Shown here piece after piece: positions 47,432 to 57,930 of a DNA stretch of 64,000 nucleotides. Every line of letters begins with the position of its first letter. The stretch's first letter is position 1. The translations under genes and the position numbers were made by a program. The notes under the pieces were generated by a model that was not told the DNA's origin, ran no database searches, and was given only the letters and a program-made list of their open reading frames with translations. This DNA is from Apoda limacodes (taxonomy: Eukaryota > Arthropoda > Insecta > Lepidoptera > Limacodidae). The stretch spans positions 3,588,273 through 3,652,272 of the forward strand of contig OX291561.1 of NCBI GenBank assembly GCA_946406115.1, in the 5' to 3' direction.

Positions 47432-47443
47432 TGTAATCATCTT
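47432..47443. repeat. Target-site duplication, right copy (Jockey)
   Basis: TGTAATCATCTT at the 5' end of the element, identical to the left copy. Confidence 0.9.
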
Positions 47444-48397
47444 GTGATTTCGTACCGCACATAAAAGCTATAAGCAGTACCTTATCCAAGACAATAATTA
47501 ATGCAATGAATGAATGATAATCTATGGATTTGACATGTAATCCATATCGCCTAAATACCTATTCCAAGATGGCGTCATTGCTTCAGCTGCTCTGCAGAAA
47601 GCAGTACCATCTGTAAAGAAAACTGCTGCGATTGAGTAATAGCTAACGTAAATTATTTCCATATTTTTACTATTTTTGCTTTGTATTCAGTAGAAAAAGT
47701 GTTTTTAAACAATGGCAAATGAATATATTCTTCAAAATAGAAAATTTGTGTTATATTTGGAAAAAAGGCTGAATAAAATGCTGTCGCTGCGCAAGAGGCA
47801 GCTGCGGGAAGACAGCATACCTGTGCTTCTGCCAAAACTAACATTCGTGGACAACTTTTGTTGGGGAAGGACCATATTATGACGGTTTATTAGGACATAA
47901 TGCCTCTTCTGCATCCGTCACGAAAGAACAACAGCTATTAAGCCAGAGATCAAGGTATTTCTCATTGCAATACAAGCCTTGAAGCAAGTGATTCATAAGT
48001 TTTATTACGAGTACTTATGCCATTGCTCTTTTGTTACAGATCTAATGCTAATTTTATGCGACTGGTTCCTACCAAAAGACTGTAGGCAATAATTTTAGCT
48101 TCGGCTTGTCGAAAACATCTACCTATGTCTGATTGTCTCCCAGAGGTGACTGATGCACTCAACCTACCGCAGATTTTAAGGTTAAATTAAACATAATAAT
48201 TAAATGCTTAGCAAAATATATTAAAACTTTTAACATTAAATTGTAACATTTATATTTAATTTATTATATTTATAACCCTTTACCATGTGTTTATGTTTTG
48301 TGTTGTCTTATGTGGTGGTGGTATATTGTTTCAGGAACTTTTCACCTGGAAGATTTTCAAAATTATTTAAAGATCTTATGTGTACCGGCCAAACAAA
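47444..48397. other. Unidentified non-coding DNA, possibly transposase debris
   Basis: A short plus-strand frame from 47712 (MANEYILQNRK..., ending at a TGA near 47880) followed by broken frames weakly recalls HARBI1-type transposases; I could not confirm any catalytic motif. Confidence 0.25.
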
Positions 48398-48405
48398 TAT
48401 ACAGG

Positions 48406-48980
48406 CAGCGTTGCCAGAGGGTTACTTTTGTCACCTTTTGGGTAACTTTTGAGAACCTGAGGTTACCTGGAGGTTACTCGACTTAAAAGGTAACTTTTGG
48501 GTTACTTTTAATGAAAAATTCAAAGGTAAATTTCGACACTTATTAATATGAGTTTGAATCTGAGAGTGTGTAACGCGCTTAAGACATTTCGGTTAGTCAA
48601 CAGGATGCTGTAGTTTCCATAGACATTTATGCAAAGCAGATAGTACGTAACATCAAATTATACCATTGTCTTTTTCCCGCTTCCAGAATCAGGATCATCT
48701 GTTGCTTATATGACCATATAATTGATTAATTCCATTGCATACGTACCTCAATTATTAATATTATATAATTTAAATCTTAATAAAGATTTCCTTATCGTTG
48801 CTTTCATTTTTGCTTTGTTAAAAATATGTCGTTTTATCAGGGACGTGTATAGATTAATAATATAATGTATATGTATATATACCAAAGGAATATATATAAC
48901 AAAGGATAACTTTTTACAGGAAAAGGTAACTTTTTCTTCACTTTGTGGTAACTAATGAGCATAGTTCGCTGGCAACACTG
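48406..48980. mobile_element. hAT-type non-autonomous element, 575 bp, 8-bp TSD
   Basis: Left end CAGCGTTGCCAG, right end complement CAGTGTTGCCAG (11/12). TATACAGG flanks both ends (48398-48405, 48981-48988). Many GGTAACTTTT motifs lie inside near both ends. No transposase. The terminus resembles that at 39862, so the two may be related. Confidence 0.88.
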
Positions 48981-49467
48981 TATACAGGTGCCACCTTCTG
49001 CACAATCATTAGCAAAGTTATGTGGCTTAGTCCACAATAGAAGCCACTAAAGATATTTCCATAACTAAGAGAACCTTTTTCCTCCTGTGTTTATTACTTC
49101 TACAGGCTCTCTTAATGTTCTATAGAGAAACTCCAAGTATCGCACTTTTCGTTGTCCACAGAACAGTTTTGGACTTATGAGGTTCCACTTTTGTCCTTAC
49201 ACTTAGCCATAACTTATTGAGAAACGAAAGCTTATCAGAGTTGATGATATAGCAGCTTGAGTGAGGCGTGCTTTTTGATGAACGCCATAACCTATTTTTG
49301 AAGTTTGGTATAAAACTTGAAATTTTACCCGAGCTCTACCCGTTAAAAGTTATAGATGTGGTTACACAATCAAAACTTGTGTATCCATATGTTAAGTGTA
49401 TGGTTCGTTCATACTCTTCAAGTCATTATCAACCATCCATGATAAACTTTTGTCTGCAAATAAGTCG

Positions 49468-49747
49468 GTGTTGGCCGAGGGGTTTAAAATTCACTTCACG
49501 TCCCAAGAGGCGGAGGTTCGAACCCCGGGGTCGGCGTGTACCAGTGAGTCTTTTTCTCTTTGTTACTCAAGTACAATAATTTATATATTCACACCACTGG
49601 CTTTTCGGTGAAGGAAAAAAAAGGTTGTGAAAAAAAAAGACGTATGTGAACAGTGAAGTGGGCCCGCGTGTGGACTATGGTCAAAATCACCCTCGCTTAT
49701 GAGGGTAGGTCGTGCCCTAACAGTGGGGACGTATGAAGGCTGGCAAG
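49468..49747 (+). mobile_element. tRNA-derived SINE, copy 2
   Basis: A box TGGCCGAGGGGTT and B box GGTTCGAACCCC resemble tRNA-Ser/Leu types. Colinear with copy 1 through GCTTTTCGGTGAAGGAAAA and ACAGTGGGGACGTATGAAGG; an A-rich stretch near 49615-49640 is inserted. Confidence 0.82.
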
Positions 49748-49836
49748 AAGTTATTGCTAATTGTATAGGTCAATAGTAGGAAAGTTTATCGAAGTTGTCT
49801 AGCAGAAGAATTTTTAGGACTATGGGGTTCTTATAG

Positions 49837-49960
49837 AAAGTCATTAGATTTTTGGAGGGTCGGCAAGATGCGGGGTAATGCCCCAGGTGTTGTGAGCGTT
49901 CATAGACTGCGGTGACCGCATACCATCAGACGTGTTTGCCTACTTAGTGGTATAAAAAAA
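49837..49960 (+). mobile_element. 3' fragment of the same LINE
   Basis: Ends in the family 3' terminus (CATAGACTGCGGTGACCGC... TTAGTGGTATAAAAAAA). Begins near the ATTAGATTTTTGGAGGG codons of the C-terminal tail; 5'-truncated. Confidence 0.75.
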
Positions 49961-50269
49961 GATTTGTTTTTATAGCTCAATTTATAATGCTGCGGAATTT
50001 GAATGATTCATAAAGTCGGTTATGGTATAAAATATATTTCACTTAATCCTTAATATTTATATTTGAATATTATTTATTAGTATAGGCATAGCGTAATAAC
50101 TACTATAACGCTGTGGTTTCGTACTAGCTAGCTCATGTTTGTACTCTGATAAGTAATAATTAGCTGATTTAGTTTGTTACATGAATATTTTGAAATAGGC
50201 ACTTCAAAAGATATTTTTTAATGGTAAATTATGTCGATTGTGGAGTAAAACAAACTAAACTGTTCCAAA

Positions 50270-50715
50270 ATTAGTTTTTAGGGTACCGTACCCAAAGGGT
50301 AAAAAACGGGACCCTATTACTAAGACTCCGCTGTCCGTCCGTCTGTCACCAGGCTGTATATTATGAATCGTGATCAAGGACGCGTGATAGTTAGACAGTT
50401 AAAATTTTGACAGATGATGTATTTCTGTTTCCGCTTTAACAACAAATACTAAAAGACAGATTAAAATAAATATGTAAGGGGGCTCCCATACAACAAACGA
50501 GTTTTTGCTCGATATTGATAATGCTATCAGTGAGACGCTTGAATTATTTACAGAATATTTAATTATATATTCACTTTAAAAATAAAAAAAGGAAATTTAT
50601 ATAAAACAAATATTTAAGGGGGGCTTCAATACAACAAACGTGATTTTTTGCCTTATTTATAGATAATAGTACGGAACCCTTTGTGCGCGAGTCCGACTTG
50701 CACTTGGCAAGTTTT
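50270..50715 (+). repeat. Common lepidopteran repeat, near complete
   Basis: Begins AGGGTACCGTACCCAAAGGG and ends TACGGAACCCTTTGTGCGCG with TCCGACTTGCACTTGGC. The two ends carry an inverted GGGT(T)CCGTACC motif. Non-coding. Confidence 0.7.
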
Positions 50716-50717
50716 TT

Positions 50718-50800
50718 TTATATACCACTATAGTGGCAAACAAGCTAACGGTCCAACTGATGGTAAGCGGTCACCGCAGTCATAGTAAGGGCATATGATT
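50718..50800 (-). mobile_element. 3' fragment of the same LINE
   Basis: TATACCACTATAGTGGCAAA followed by the conserved GGTAAGCGGTCACCGCAG segment; truncated at about 50790. It abuts the end of a common lepidopteran repeat. Confidence 0.7.
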
Positions 50801-51894
50801 GTAACATCTCTGACTACACCCTTTTGAGAATGGTTTTACTAACATCATCAATAAGTATAAAAATTTTTGTTTTTGTCACACAATATCGCTGAATCCCGTC
50901 ATCTCGACCGTGAGGCAGAGCAGATGGTGCGCTACCAACCAATAATAAACGCCCATATTGTTTGTATACATTTAGTGAATGGAACTATCTCTATGCAGAG
51001 ATTTTCTTATCAACAAAACGCGGCTTATATTAATAGATTCTTCATCTCTCATACTCTGAAAGTAGAGCATGAGAGATGAAGAAAAAAAAGCGAGGTGGGA
51101 AGTAGTAAATGTGGGCCCTAGGGCCGAAAAGTAAACAAAGATAAATTCAGTCACATCGGGCAAAGTCAGTCACCTATGCAGCCATAGTTTAATTAATACT
51201 AGGTATATTTATTCTTAACCTAGTTGTAGATTTTTTATTTATGGTGTTATTTAAGATACATGGTTATACCAGATATGTGGCTTAATACTACCGGAAAACC
51301 GCGTTTTAATTTAATAGTAGGTAAGTTATTTTTCATTTTTGGCTTGTATTTACTTTCATATTCGAAATGAAAAGTAGAGTGTTTAATTCGGGTGAAAGGC
51401 CTATTTCATCCCTTAGTTAAATCTAATATTTATTCTCTTAAATAACTGAAAAATTTCATAAACACTTATACACATAATCTTTAACAATGAACAACAAATT
51501 TTCATCACAACACAATACGGAGCATGAAAATTAGAAATTCAAACAAAATCTGCGACACAAAAGCTGTACCTGAATATGCTCCGTACACTTTTGAATTTTA
51601 TTTCATGATTACAAAAGGTAGTTGTTATATTATGTTCTGTGAGGTAGGTAACTGTACAAAACGAATGTCTTAAGCAACTCAGAAGTTTGAAATTTGACAT
51701 GAAAATCATAATACATTTTCGCGGCACTACAGTGAACTATCAACTTAATTTTTTACTACTTTAGTGCTTTTTATTTCGATTTGTGGCTTTTAATACTATT
51801 TAAAAAATAGGTAGCAAGTTCCAAAACGTATTGTTATTAAATAATACGCTAATATTTATACTATGAAATAACGTTGTGAAGCAGTTTGCAAGTT

Positions 51895-52410
51895 TGCTTT
51901 ACAAGTCGCAAGCCCGACCCCTTACGGAGTACTGCTGCCATCTCTGGGTGGATGCACCCGGATAACAGCATGGCCCTTTTGACACGGTACAACGACGGGC
52001 TGTGAGAATCGTCGACGATCTTAAACAAGCCGTATCGAACCCTTAAGTCTGAGGAGAGATTTTGCCTCCATGTGTGTGTTCTATGGCTTGTATAGTGGAA
52101 TGTGTTCTAAGTAATTGTTCGAAATAATGCCCATGGTTACTTTCTACCATCGCACTGCTCGACATCGACACGCCTTAGAACTAATTCATCACGTACAGTG
52201 CGGTTTCAGTGAAACTGCCTCCCTCGAAAGTTTATGTTATGGAATGAGTTCCCTGCCAAGGTTTTCTCTCTTCTTCAAGAAATATGTTATTAGATGTTGG
52301 GGTCGGCAACGCGCGAGTGATGCCCCAGGTGTGGCAAGCGTCCATAGGCTGCGGTGACCGCTAACCATCAGGTGGACCGCATGCTTGTTTACCACCTTAG
52401 TGGTATAAGG
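51895..52410 (+). mobile_element. 5'-truncated, degenerate copy of the same LINE
   Basis: Starts in the reverse-transcriptase tail (GGAGTACTGCTGCCATCTCT, corresponding to EYCCHLW) and runs to the 3' terminus CCACCTTAGTGGTATAAGG. Many indels; the residual frame at 52115-52357 is only a shard. Confidence 0.82.
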
Positions 52411-52914
52411 CAAAAAAAGTAGCCCACGTCCTTCCACAATGTGTAAGCTAGTCCCTTAACAAATTTCATTGAGTACAATTCAGATGTTTGATGTAAAACG
52501 ATACTTAAAACACAGATAGACAGACAGACAGAGACACGTTCAAATTTATAATATAAACGAGCGTCAAAAAAAAGTGCGATGGCGATATTAACAAGTGACT
52601 CTTAATCGCAGATTAATTCCTTAGGTCTAAAAACGTTAAAAAAACACTCAAAGAATCAACGTTCGTCGGCTTCAACATTTGAACCTTATGTAATTGATTG
52701 AGATATACTATTAGGACCATGCGGTACAATAATATTAGGACATAGAAGAAAAAAAGCTTCAAGGCGGACAGCGTTAATGACTTTAACCGCCCAACTACAA
52801 AAAGTCTCACACCTTGATTTATTTGTACCTATTGCTCTCGGTAGTATTAGTATTATTGGATGTGTAGTTAGTTATTGACAATCCAAACTGGATTAGACAA
52901 ATCCAATAGAACAT

Positions 52915-53515
52915 AAACAGCCGACCCGAGCCGTCTCCATGGTCACTGCACACGGAGTAGCGTGGGTGAACGAAAGCTGTTGGTAACTCTGAAATGGTAC
53001 TCGGTCATATTGGCTTACTAGGTAATGATGCTGCGGATCAACTAACAAAGGGATGATCAGATATATAAATAATGAGACCCGAACTAATTGTACCCATACC
53101 CTTTAGCTAGCTTAAAACCTGGTTATGAGACAGAACCTCACAACTGCATAAACAATAATAGGTAGAACAAATGTACTGCAGACACGCTAAGTGAGCTCTC
53201 ACGTCTCTACAGGAGCACCTGTCGCATCAATTACTGCACATCAGTAGAAAAAAACCTTCTCCACATAATTGGCATAATAACAAGTTATTGCTAACTAAAT
53301 AAACATGTTTTCAACATCGGCATTACCGACAATCTTCTATGTAGACGCTGTATGAAAGCCGAGGAGACACCAGCTCACGTGATTATGCATTGCAGAAGCG
53401 TAAGCAATCTATGGTCAAAGGATTTGAACTTTCCACAAACTTTGAGAGAGGCACTGAGTATTATCAGTCACCTCCTGGATTTCTGGACAGAGTTGAAATG
53501 GTAAGTAACGATAGG
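52915..53515 (+). pseudogene. RNase H-bearing LINE remnant (3' part)
   Basis: Degenerate, multi-frame remains: GHIGLLGNDAADQLTKG resembles the GHxGxxGNExAD motif of LINE-type RNase H, and FNIGITDNLLCRRCMKAEET then PAHVIMHC and FWTELKW is the cysteine-rich tail seen in many insect non-LTR elements. Stops and frameshifts throughout. Family (I/R1/LOA type) not settled. Confidence 0.6.
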
Positions 53516-54384
53516 GAATTGGTTACCTACGTACAATGACTCAATTAAGAGGCTAAGTGTGGAACACATACGCTCAACTAACTAACTTGTTAACAACATG
53601 AAAATACTAAGTTGTAAAGTACCCAAAATTATAGATTAAACCATTGTAATATAATTAACGTAATAACATTTTACTGGTAACGATGATGGCATAACAAAAG
53701 TTATTTTTTTTTACTGTTTTTACAGCTCCGGCTACGATTAGATCTTATTATTTCCTAAATGCTACTAGACTTTAAATGGCACGCTAAATTAATGCAACTA
53801 GGGCTATATTTGACAAGATTTTCATGTATAATGTTTTTTGTCGATTCTAGGTAGTCATAGTACAAGCAGAATTTAAGTAGAATTTTAGCAGAATTTATCA
53901 TAAAATCGCCGAATGAGCGATATTAAGCGATTTTGATTTTCGGACCTATACCAGTACCTAACTTCTTATCTCAAAGAGAAGTTAACAAACTTAATATCGC
54001 ATTAAAATTATACATTCGTTGACAAGGATTTCAATCCTATCAATGAATGAGTTTAAATAGACCAAGAGAGTATGTGAAAGTTAGTCACTGAATTCAAACT
54101 GTTCAGCTCGATCATTTTGGATACTTAAAGACAGGAAGAAGTTTTGCGATAGATATTTTATATATCACTGCTTATGTTTTATGGCTGCGACTCCGTACGC
54201 ATGGACTTTTGAAAACCTTTAATTTATTGTCGCTATTAAGCGCTGTCGAAAATCAGTTAAAGAGCATTTTCCGCAAACTTCAACATATAATAAATTTTTG
54301 GAGTTGTTTTTTTTTAAACTCCGGTTTCATAAGACTATATATCAATATATAGATTACGATAAAAAAAAACCATTGAAAAAATCC

Positions 54385-54478
54385 TCTGGTGTTTCAGGCC
54401 TCCATAGACTGAAGTGACAGCTTACCATCAGGCGGATCGTTAGCTTGTTTGCCATCTTAATGATTTATAAAAAAGTAT
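54385..54478 (+). mobile_element. Degenerate 3' fragment of the same LINE
   Basis: CTCCATAGACTGAAGTGACA, TACCATCAGGCGGATCG and a diverged terminal ATGATTTATAAAAAA show the family 3' end in forward orientation. Confidence 0.6.
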
Positions 54479-55584
54479 CTATAAACTGTTACTTCTTTTA
54501 ATAATGATAGTCAAAGTTAGTAAATAACTTCGGTTGTGAGTCAAGAGACCCGTTTCAATAGACCACCGACTGTGTACACTCGCCTGAGAGGGGATTTTAA
54601 ATGAGCTTTGCGGAGCTTTCTGATAGTAAAAATGGTGACGTTATTGAAAGTTTATTTTCTATACGTACAAGAAGAAAGTCTGCTTAATAAAAATATTTTT
54701 ATGAATAAATGAATCCATTTAAATATTTACAGTAATTTATTTCATTATGCCTTATGGACCTACATAGGTACTCGGATTGGCTTTTAAACGGACTATGTAT
54801 GTAAAAACATTAAACTGTTAGTTTCCATGTTAGCGCATCACACAAAAACTGACAATCAAAAACTGTTAATAGATTGTTACTGTATTTTTTATTTAAAAAA
54901 AATATTGAAAAACAGAGAAATGAGAGCCACCAACGCCAGCTTTTTTTACAAAATATTGTTTCGCAGATTTTTTTATATTCCCATTGACCCATTAAACTTA
55001 AAATTTAGTGATAATGTTTATTTAACTAACAAATACCTATATAGTGATAAATCAGTTTTGTTTTCTTTGAAATGCCCTAAACAAACTTGATTTTGTGGTG
55101 AATGCGTAGCAAAGAAGGGAGTCACTCACTTTAGCACTGCTATGAATAATTCTGCCGTTCGGACGGTTCATATACATTGGATACAAATCAAATCATAACA
55201 ATATTGTTTTATGTAAGTTTCTTGCAACATTCAAACATGAATCGTTAAAACAATCTAAGCCGTGCTAGTTTCTACCGAAAAAAGCTGGCAAGAAGTTCTA
55301 TATAAAGTAATAATACAATACTTTGTTAATCAACAACAAAAAACTTAGTAATATAAAAAAGTTAGTAAACACCTAATAACAAAGTTGTGATACACACACA
55401 TGACAATTATATTTTTTTGGTTTTATGTAGCATAGGGGTCGCACTATGTGAAGCGTTAAATATCGTCATTTGGGTGTAGGAATTCAGATATTTAAGAGCA
55501 CTCCGATAATTAATAGTACCTACTAGAAGGATTATAATTACTATATTACCATTATACTTATATTCTTGCACAATGCAGAATCTT

Positions 55585-55632
55585 TTACGGAACCCTAATT
55601 GTGCAAAGTCCGACACGCACTTGGCTGGATTT
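55585..55632 (+). repeat. End fragment of the common lepidopteran repeat
   Basis: TTACGGAACCCTAATTGTGC then AAAGTCCGACACGCACTTGG. Confidence 0.55.
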
Positions 55633-55661
55633 ATAATTTTTGTTGATTATTTAAATATCTT

Positions 55662-55683
55662 CTATATATATATATATATATAA
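55662..55683. repeat. (TA)n microsatellite
   Basis: About ten TA units in AT-rich DNA. Confidence 0.85.
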
Positions 55684-56329
55684 TTCTAAAAGCCGTGGAT
55701 TCAGTCCCGTCCCTGGAAACAAGGCATGACAAATCATGGAAGTATCTTGACTTTTCACAAGCCACTTCTGCCACAAGCAAATTTTTCCGTTTCATCATGT
55801 CTTCTTTATTATCGTCATTTAAAGAATACCTTTTTAGCTAATGTACCTAGCCTGAAATTATACGACGCAAATTAATAAACAAATCCGTCCGTATGTCACA
55901 GCCACTTTTTTGGTAACCGCATTAAGATTTTCATACTAAAATAGAAAAAAAAACAATAAATTTTTGGGGTTCCCCAAACTTAAAACTGAAACTTAAATTA
56001 TTTTTTTCATCAAACCCATACTTGTGGGTTATCTATAGATAGGTCTTCAAAAATGATATTGAGATTTCCAGTATTTTTTTTTTCTAAATTTAACCACTTC
56101 CAAAGTGGTTAAATTTAGTCCTGTAACTTCTAAAATAAGAGAATGATAAAACTAAAAAAAATATATGATGTACATTACCATGTAAACTTCTACCGAAAAT
56201 TGGTTTGAACGAGATCTAGTTAGTAGTTTTTTTAATACGTTATAAATCGTACACCGCAATTTACCTTTTATTAAATCAACTCAAATATAAAAATATTTTT
56301 GTTGTGTTTGTAGATTACATAAATGGTGG

Positions 56330-56382
56330 TAGGTACGGAACCCTCGGTGCACGAGTCCAACTCGCACTTGGCCGGTTTTTAT
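56330..56382 (+). repeat. End fragment of the common lepidopteran repeat
   Basis: GGTACGGAACCCTCGGTGCA then CGAGTCCAACTCGCACTTGG and CCGGTTTTTA. Confidence 0.6.
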
Positions 56383-57430
56383 ATTTACACTGCATGGCAT
56401 TGGATTATAATATGGGTTAAAGCAACGAAGGCGTGGTGAAGCGCGGAAAAGTTGACAATTTGACATTGCGCGTATATTTAATATAGAGCTGTCCTAGATT
56501 ATTCTCATTTTCATTTTAACTTTTAAGTTAAAAAAACATAAAAACATTAAAATTTAAAAGATAGAATCTGAGACGTAGATTTGGAGAAGGAAGAAAACTG
56601 TAACCAAAATAATTGGGTATAAAAGAAAATTAAATAATAACATATAATGATGCAATGTTGACTAGAATTTTTATAATTTATTTTAATAATGGTTATATTC
56701 AAAACAATATACTGTAAGTCTTAATGAACCTTATGCAATACGTTCTTAGCTTTAGTTATAACATATTGTAAATAGATTTACGAAAGAACAGAGGAAACGT
56801 TTCTAAAACATTATACCTCAAAAAAACTTTAACGAATAGGTATCTATTTCTAGATTTAACACATTTTTTAAATTTTCGGAGATAATCTTATAATTGATTC
56901 AAAGGAATTTTGTAATTCTACGTGTAAACTAAAATGTTGTTAAAATAGTTATTATTTTTTTATTATAAAAAAGGAAAACACGTTTTTTTTACAAAATAAC
57001 ATAAACTATAATATAAGCGTCGCACCGCCGTTTAAATATTTAAATACATTTTTATACATTAACATTAATTTTCATAGTAAACTACAATTTAATAGCAATT
57101 TACAAAAGTTTTGCTTGATTTTTTTATTATTTTTCATTAATGGACATTTAAGTTAAATTAGGATTTCTAATAACAATGTTTTAAAACAACAAAAATCTAT
57201 TTATTATAATAAGAATTCACATAAATATACTTCACAAAAATATTCTCCCGATTAATCTCTCACACTTAATCATATCAATTTATATTTGTATATATTTTAA
57301 ATGCTCTACTTTAGAACAATAATTAATATTAAGAATTGATTTCCCAGTTCATTAGCTTATAATTAACATATTTGATAAGAATGTCAAAATTTAAAACGAC
57401 TTTCGTAACATAATCTTGCGTGTCAAAATA

Positions 57431-57436
57431 TTTATT
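57431..57436 (-). terminator. Candidate polyadenylation signal for AstA
   Basis: TTTATT on the plus strand reads AATAAA on the AstA strand, about 190 bp after the stop codon. The region is AT-rich and other hexamers occur nearby, so this is only the first good candidate. Confidence 0.35.
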
Positions 57437-57625
57437 TCACAATTAACTTGCAGTTAGATTAAATAATAATTTCATGTAAAAAAAAACAATAATAAATTTG
57501 TTACAAGTAGACAAGAGACGAAAAAAAACAAGGAGACGTCTTGTTTTAAACAATTTTAAATAATCAATATACAAATGTTTTTTTCACGCAAGCTTATACT
57601 ACGAATAATTAAACCAGAAAACAAT

Positions 57626-57930
57626 TCAATCTTCTGAAGTATCGCTGTCGTCCATCATTACATCATTCGCTGATCTCTTGCCCAGGCCAAAGTTGAAGCG
57701 GTGTAAGTCCCGTTGCCTCTTTCCAAGGCCAAAATCGTACTTGCTAAGTCGTTTTCCTAAACCAAAGTTATAGCTCTTAGCCCTTTTTCCTAGTCCAAAG
57801 TTATAAACGGGTAATCTTTTTCCAAGTCCAAAATCGTAAACTCTTGCTCTTTTTTCTTCGGAAGAATCGTCTTCTGCATATCGTTTACCAAGGCCGAAGC
57901 TGTAGGGTCGGGCCCGCTTCACTTCATATC
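57626..57930 (-). CDS. AstA: AstA coding exon 3 (six FGLamides, stop)
   Basis: The acceptor TTTTTTAACAG|GATATG joins in phase 1. It encodes residues 134-234. A YEVKR cleavage lead-in is followed by ARPYSFGL, the acidic block YAEDDSSEEKR, then ARVYDFGL, LPVYNFGL, AKSYNFGL, LSKYDFGL and QRDLHRFNFGL, each followed by GKR, and the tail SANDVMMDDSDTSED with TGA at 57628-57626. Four copies in a row without spacers indicate internal tandem duplication. QRD... exposes an N-terminal Gln after Lys-Arg cleavage and could become pyroglutamate (inference). Confidence 0.95.

Larger units (their letters stand above)
55090..57430. other. AT-rich intergenic DNA downstream of AstA
   Basis: Holds two fragments of the common repeat and a TA microsatellite; otherwise no gene seen. 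A short inverted repeat (TAAATTTAACCACTTC/GAAGTGGTTAAATTTA-like) lies near 56087-56116. Confidence 0.5.

Noticed and set aside
47706..48180. HARBI1-like transposase
   Set aside because: Resemblance is vague, with multiple stops and no DDE motif identified.
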